From a bacterium (lineage in GTDB: Bacteria > Bacteroidota > Ignavibacteria > UBA10030): DNA of 37,567 nt. Positions within the stretch are counted from its first letter, which is position 1; each line of letters begins with the position of its first letter. Under the pieces are notes generated by a model. It saw nothing but the letters and a program-made list of their open reading frames with translations, made no database searches and had not been told where the DNA came from. The translations under genes and the position numbers were made by a program. The stretch lies in contig QYQB01000036.1 of NCBI GenBank assembly GCA_007280275.1, forward strand, positions 1-37,567, written 5' to 3'. Below, one piece after another: positions 33,806 through 37,567 of the stretch.

Positions 33806-34420
33806 TCAATGTATCCACGCAGACCTTTCGTTGATTGTTACCCTGTTTTCAGCGAAGGCTTTGAGCGCAAGGGGATAAATCTCATGCTCAATCTTCAGCA
33901 CTTTTTCCGCCAATGTTTCCGGGGTGTCAAGAGCCTCCACCGCAACGGCCTTTTGAAGGACGATCGGCCCGCGATCGTATTCCTCGTCCACAAGATGTAC
34001 CGTCGCCCCGCTGAGCTTCGCACCGGAGGCGATGACTGCCTCGTGCACGTAATGTCCGTACATCCCGGCTCCTCCAAAAGAGGGCAACAGTGCGGGATGG
34101 ATATTGAGGATGCGGTTTCTGTATTCCCGCACAACGCTCAACGGTATCTTCTTGAGGTATCCGGCGAGTGCAACGATCTGCACGTTGTGTTCTTTCAGCA
34201 CATGGAGCATCGCTGCAGCGAAAGAACCCTCATCCGGAAACTGTTTTTGGCTGAGGTGGACAGCGGCAAGAGAGAGCGCACGCGCAATCTCCAACGCGCC
34301 GGCATCCCCCTTGTTGCTCAAGACAAGGACTACGCGTGCAGGGAGAAGGCCCGCTTGAATAGCGTTGAGAATTGCCTGGAAATTTGACCCGCGTCCGGAA
34401 GCAAAAACGCCGATGTTCAT
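33806..34420 (-). CDS. purN: Phosphoribosylglycinamide formyltransferase (10-formyl-THF dependent)
   Basis: A 204-residue enzyme that formylates GAR in purine synthesis. The ATG at 34420 gives the family start MNIGVFASGRGSNFQAI; an ATG at 34444 is also open but would leave a leader of only about 8 nt after the predicted transcription start. Seen: LNIHPALLPSFGGAGMYG with the catalytic Asn and His, and HLVDEEYDRGPIV with the catalytic Asp. It heads a long run of same-strand genes ending with rodA. Confidence 0.93.
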   Translation of the reverse strand: MNIGVFASGRGSNFQAILNAIQAGLLPARVVLVLSNKGDAGALEIARALSLAAVHLSQKQFPDEGSFAAAMLHVLKEHNVQIVALAGYLKKIPLSVVREYRNRILNIHPALLPSFGGAGMYGHYVHEAVIASGAKLSGATVHLVDEEYDRGPIVLQKAVAVEALDTPETLAEKVLKIEHEIYPLALKAFAENRVTINERSAWIH

Positions 34421-34458
34421 CAAGCCAGAATCACACCGCGACATTCAAAGTTGAACAA

Positions 34459-34487
34459 AATGTAGCGATAAGTTGAGGGATAGTCAA
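34459..34487 (-). promoter_or_regulatory. Sigma-70-like promoter upstream of purN
   Basis: On the minus strand TTGACT (34487-34482), a 17-nt spacer and TACATT (34464-34459) give a good promoter with predicted start near 34452, 32 nt before the purN ATG. It could drive purN-purH and, by read-through, the whole mre/thr/mrd run. Confidence 0.6.
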
Positions 34488-34504
34488 TGAAGGACAATGG
34501 AGGC

Positions 34505-34524
34505 GCGGACGTTGGAACGCCCGC
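34505..34524 (-). terminator. Hairpin just after the LD-carboxypeptidase gene
   Basis: GCGGACG (34505-34511) and CGCCCGC (34518-34524) pair over seven positions, one of them G-U in the minus-strand RNA, with a 6-nt loop. It begins 4 nt after the ldcA stop. There is no T run, so intrinsic termination is uncertain. Confidence 0.35.
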
Positions 34525-34527
34525 TGG

Positions 34528-35469
34528 TTAAGAAACAGCTCCCTCGAGAATCTTCAACACGCCGTTACGTGAGTCCAGAAGCGCCTGAACGCCGAACGGC
34601 AGCGTCAGCTTCTTCGCAATGTGTCCATATTGGAGGTTCGCGAGAACGGGACGGGTGATCCGTCGCACAGCGTCCTCGATAACCTGCTCGATGGTCAAAT
34701 GCGGTTTGGAGGGATCGGATGGAACGCAGTCGGTAAACTTGCCGAGGATGAGGCCGCCAATGGACTTTGTGATGCCCGCATGATGCAGCTGCGTGAACAT
34801 GCGGTCGACGCGATGAGGCGCTTCATCGACATCCTCGAGCACGAGGAGCGCGTCACGGAGTTTTGGCAGGTAGGGAGTCCCCAACAGCGAAGCAAGAAGA
34901 GAGAAGTTGCCACCAAGAAGCGCGCCGGTGGCTTTTCCTCTATTATATGCGACCAACAACTCCCCGTCAGGATTCTGCAGATTGCCGATGCGCGACGACG
35001 ATGTGACGACACGCCAGAAATGCTCTTCCGTGAATGGGTCAATGCTGTCCCACATTTCCACGCCAACCATGGGGCCTGAAAACGTGACCAAACCGGTCTT
35101 TCTATAGAGAGCAAGCTGCAATCCGGTGAGATCGCTGTAGCCGACGAGAATCTTGGGATTGCGCCGGGCGGCCTTGTAATCCACCAGATGAAGGAGCCGG
35201 GGTGTTCCGTAGCCGCCCCGGATCGCGAAAATGGCCCTTACGCCCGGATCGCGGAGCATGTCGTTGAGATCTTCCGCTCGTTGTTCATCGGTACCGGCAA
35301 GATACCCACGCTGAGCCATGACATGCCGGCCGACCTTCACACGGTAGCCAAGACGTTCGAGATACCGCACCCCCTTATCGATCTTTTCTTGAGCTGACGG
35401 CGCGCTTGCAGGAGAGATGATCCCGATGATATCGCCCCTACGGAGGCGGGGAGGTTTCAAGGTCTTCAT
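34528..35469 (-). CDS. LD-carboxypeptidase (peptidase family S66)
   Basis: A 313-residue enzyme of the LdcA family, which removes the terminal D-Ala from tetrapeptide muropeptides during wall recycling. Seen: LRRGDIIGIISPASAP at the start, IFAIRGGYGTPRLLHLVD (nucleophile elbow), FSGPMVGVEMW, LLVLEDVDEAPHRVDRM with the triad Glu, and YGHIAKKLTLPFGVQA with the triad His. The residue right after GGYG, where the nucleophile Ser is expected, is Thr. No signal peptide, so it is probably cytoplasmic as in recycling. It is transcribed alone, just upstream of the purN promoter region. Confidence 0.88.
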   Translation of the reverse strand: MKTLKPPRLRRGDIIGIISPASAPSAQEKIDKGVRYLERLGYRVKVGRHVMAQRGYLAGTDEQRAEDLNDMLRDPGVRAIFAIRGGYGTPRLLHLVDYKAARRNPKILVGYSDLTGLQLALYRKTGLVTFSGPMVGVEMWDSIDPFTEEHFWRVVTSSSRIGNLQNPDGELLVAYNRGKATGALLGGNFSLLASLLGTPYLPKLRDALLVLEDVDEAPHRVDRMFTQLHHAGITKSIGGLILGKFTDCVPSDPSKPHLTIEQVIEDAVRRITRPVLANLQYGHIAKKLTLPFGVQALLDSRNGVLKILEGAVS

Positions 35470-35560
35470 GTGGTCTGCCTGAGAATTGTCCGGCCGGAAT
35501 AATGTCGGAAAGATACGAAGAATAACCAGGAAAGCAACGGTGAGTCGCCCGGCGGAGTAC

Positions 35561-35589
35561 TTGATTTTCTATGGAGAATTGGATAACCT
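35561..35589 (+). promoter_or_regulatory. Possible promoter of the BNR-repeat gene
   Basis: TTGATT (35561-35566), a 17-nt spacer and TAACCT (35584-35589) lie 81 nt before the GTG start of the next gene. Spacing is good but the -10 box matches only three of six positions. Confidence 0.35.
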
Positions 35590-35670
35590 GAACGCCACAC
35601 GCCAGCAGACTTCGAAGGCAACACGACTACATCATTCCTCGTACGTTCAACATTTCCCTGGAGGTTTTCG

Positions 35671-37567
35671 TGAACACCAAACCACTTCGCGCCCTGTGTT
35701 GTTTCCTTCTCCTTTGCGCCGTGAGCGTTGCGCAGGCACAGCTTGACACCGCGCTATTCTCCGGTATGAAGGCTCGCAGCATCGGACCGGCCGGCATGAG
35801 TGGACGGATCGGCGGTATCGATGCAGTCATTGCGAATCCAGAAATCATGTATGTCGGTGTATCGACCGGAGGTGTCTGGAAAACCACAAACAGCGGGACA
35901 ACGTGGAAACCACTGTTCGACACGCAGCCGGTCGCCGCCGTTGGGTCGGTCGCGATCTTTCAACCGAACCCGGCAATCGTCTGGGTGGGAACGGGGGAGG
36001 GAAACCCGCGCAACAGCGTAAGCGTCGGCAACGGCATCTACAAAAGTATCGATGGCGGTCAGACCTGGAGCCACCTGGGGTTGGATCGAACCGAACGCAT
36101 CCATCGCATTCTCCTTCACCCGGGCGATCCAAATGTGGCCTACGTAGCGGCGATGGGCCAGATGTGGGGAGAAAACCCGGAGCGGGGTGTTTACAAAACA
36201 ACCGACGGGGGCAAAACATGGAGAAAAGTGCTCTCTGTTGACGACAAGACTGGCTGCGGAGAGTTGGTGATGGATCCGGCGAATCCGAACAAACTCATCG
36301 CGGCAATGTGGGAGTACCGTCGATGGCCTTGGTTCTTTAAATCCGGCGGTCCGGGCAGCGGCCTCTATAGTACGTACGATGGCGGAGAAACCTGGAAACG
36401 GCTGGGCTCCGACGAAGGGTTGCCAAAGGGAGAACTGGGGCGAATCGGCATAGGCATCGCAAAATCGAATCCTGATGTTGTCTATGCACTTGTGGAAGCG
36501 AAGCGCAACGCGCTCTATCGATCAGAGGATGGCGGACAATCATGGAAAATGGTGAACGATTCCCGCAGCGTTAATGGCCGGCCGTTCTACTACGCCGACA
36601 TTCGCGTTGATCCTCAGAATGAAAATCGCATTTACAGTCTGCAAACAAATCTCACCGTAAGCACCGACGGTGGAAAAACGTTCAGCAATATTACGCCGGG
36701 CAATCGCGTCCATTCTGATCACCATGCACTCTGGATCAACCCGCTTGACGGGAGCCAGCTGATCGACGGAAACGACGGCGGCCTGGCGGTCAGCAACGAC
36801 AGGGGAAAAACCTGGCGTTTTGTCGAGAACCTTCCGCTCGGGCAATTCTACCACATCAATGTCGACATGGAAATCCCTTACAACATCTATGGGGGCATGC
36901 AGGATAACGGTTCGTGGCGTGGTCCCGGTGAACTATGGGAAAACGGCGGGATCCGGAATTGGCACTGGAACGAAGTTGGCTTCGGAGACGGGTTCGCAAC
37001 CATCGTTGACGCGTCCGATGCAAACTGTGGCTACGCGATGTCGCAGGCGGGGGGGCTCATTCGCTTCAACCGGAAGACCGGTGAGCGAAAAGACATCCGG
37101 CCATGGGGACCCGATGAAATCGAACTGCGCTTCAATTGGAACGCCGGAATTGCCAGCGATCCGTTTGACCCGAAGACAATCTACTACGGGAGTCAATTTG
37201 TTCACAAGAGCACAGACCGGGGCGATAGTTGGACAATCAATAGCCCCGACCTGACGACCAATGATGCATCGAAACAGAAACAGGATGAGAGCGGCGGCAT
37301 TACGAAGGATGTCACCGGCGCAGAGAACCATACGACGATTCTCACGATCGCACCAAGTCCTGTGCAACGCGGCGTCCTCTGGGTTGGAACCGATGATGGA
37401 AACCTGCAGGTCACGCAGGATGGTGGAAAGACATGGACCAACGTGATTGAGCGGATCCCGGACGTTCCGAAAAACACATGGATCCCTCACGTGGAAGCAT
37501 CCAAATTTGATGCGGGAGCAGCGTACGTAGTCTTCGACGATCATCGGCGGACCAACTGGAAAACATA
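35671..37567 (+). CDS. Secreted BNR/sortilin-like repeat protein, 3' truncated by the window
   Basis: The frame runs from a GTG at 35671, with GGAGG five bases upstream, to the window end without a stop (632 codons). The start encodes a signal peptide (about 1-24, ALCCFLLLCAVSVAQAQ). The rest is a beta-propeller with at least nine Asp-box (BNR) motifs of the form S/T-x-D-x-G-x-T-W: TTNSGTTW, SIDGGQTW, TTDGGKTW, TYDGGETW, SEDGGQSW, STDGGKTF, SNDRGKTW, STDRGDSW and TQDGGKTW. It resembles the large proteins of about 1000 residues annotated as sortilin/VPS10-like or glycosyl hydrolase BNR-repeat proteins in FCB bacteria and Acidobacteriota. Sialidase activity should not be assumed, since Asp boxes are structural. 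Any C-terminal sorting domain lies outside the window. Confidence 0.85.

Noticed and set aside
1-37567. tRNA, rRNA, CRISPR arrays, transposases, integrases and toxin-antitoxin pairs
   Set aside because: None was seen on either strand by reading the gaps and the main frames; a computed search for tRNA and structured RNA was not possible.

Overview
The window is a 37.6 kb piece of a free-living, rod-shaped, Gram-negative bacterial chromosome. Several features point to the Bacteroidota/Chlorobiota/Ignavibacteriota (FCB) group: a PorV/PorQ-type outer-membrane protein, a DUF2851 protein, a type-2 orotidine decarboxylase, a fused aspartokinase-homoserine dehydrogenase, and a secreted protein of the kind often labelled asparagine synthetase B in that group. 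This placement is inference from gene content; there is no rRNA or other phylogenetic marker here. No tRNA, rRNA, CRISPR array, complete insertion sequence or prophage was seen.

Layout. (1) 1-3.4 kb: a truncated cell-wall amidase, a nitrilase-superfamily amidohydrolase, dodecin with a small cysteine-containing partner on the minus strand, then a PorV/PorQ-like barrel gene preceded by a promoter, a long hairpin and a strong intrinsic terminator that may form a small RNA or attenuating leader. (2) 3.7-11.0 kb, minus strand: a four-gene envelope/signalling operon encoding a secreted unknown protein, a FecR-domain protein, a large outer-membrane beta-barrel with Ig-like domains, and a CHASE2-class III adenylate cyclase. 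A near-consensus CRP-type palindrome lies upstream at class-II spacing, and a G9 tract lies inside the first signal peptide. This is the most likely undescribed system in the window. (3) 11.0-13.6 kb: rseP and dxr. (4) 13.8-17.0 kb, plus strand: a TPR protein and a secreted GATase-like protein with overlapping stop and start codons. (5) 17.0-21.4 kb, minus strand: DUF2851, pyrF, dcd, DUF1634 and a TauE/SafE exporter. (6) 21.5-34.5 kb, minus strand: purN-purH-mreB-mreC-thrA-thrB-thrC-mreD-mrdA-rodA. Here the threonine operon sits inside the cell-shape operon, and a 152-bp inverted-repeat element with a decayed GxxExxY-like reading frame lies between thrA and thrB. (7) 34.5-37.6 kb: an LD-carboxypeptidase and the start of a large secreted BNR/sortilin-like repeat protein that runs off the end.

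How it works together. Much of the window concerns the envelope: peptidoglycan hydrolysis (amidase, LD-carboxypeptidase), wall elongation (MreBCD, PBP2, RodA), outer-membrane proteins, and envelope proteolysis (RseP). The CHASE2 cyclase operon looks like a sensor of the extracytoplasmic space that makes cAMP, and its upstream site suggests feedback through a CRP-family regulator. Threonine, purine, pyrimidine and isoprenoid biosynthesis genes fill the rest.

Start codons were moved from the first possible codon for several genes on the basis of ribosome-binding sites, signal peptides or family length; these choices are stated in each entry.
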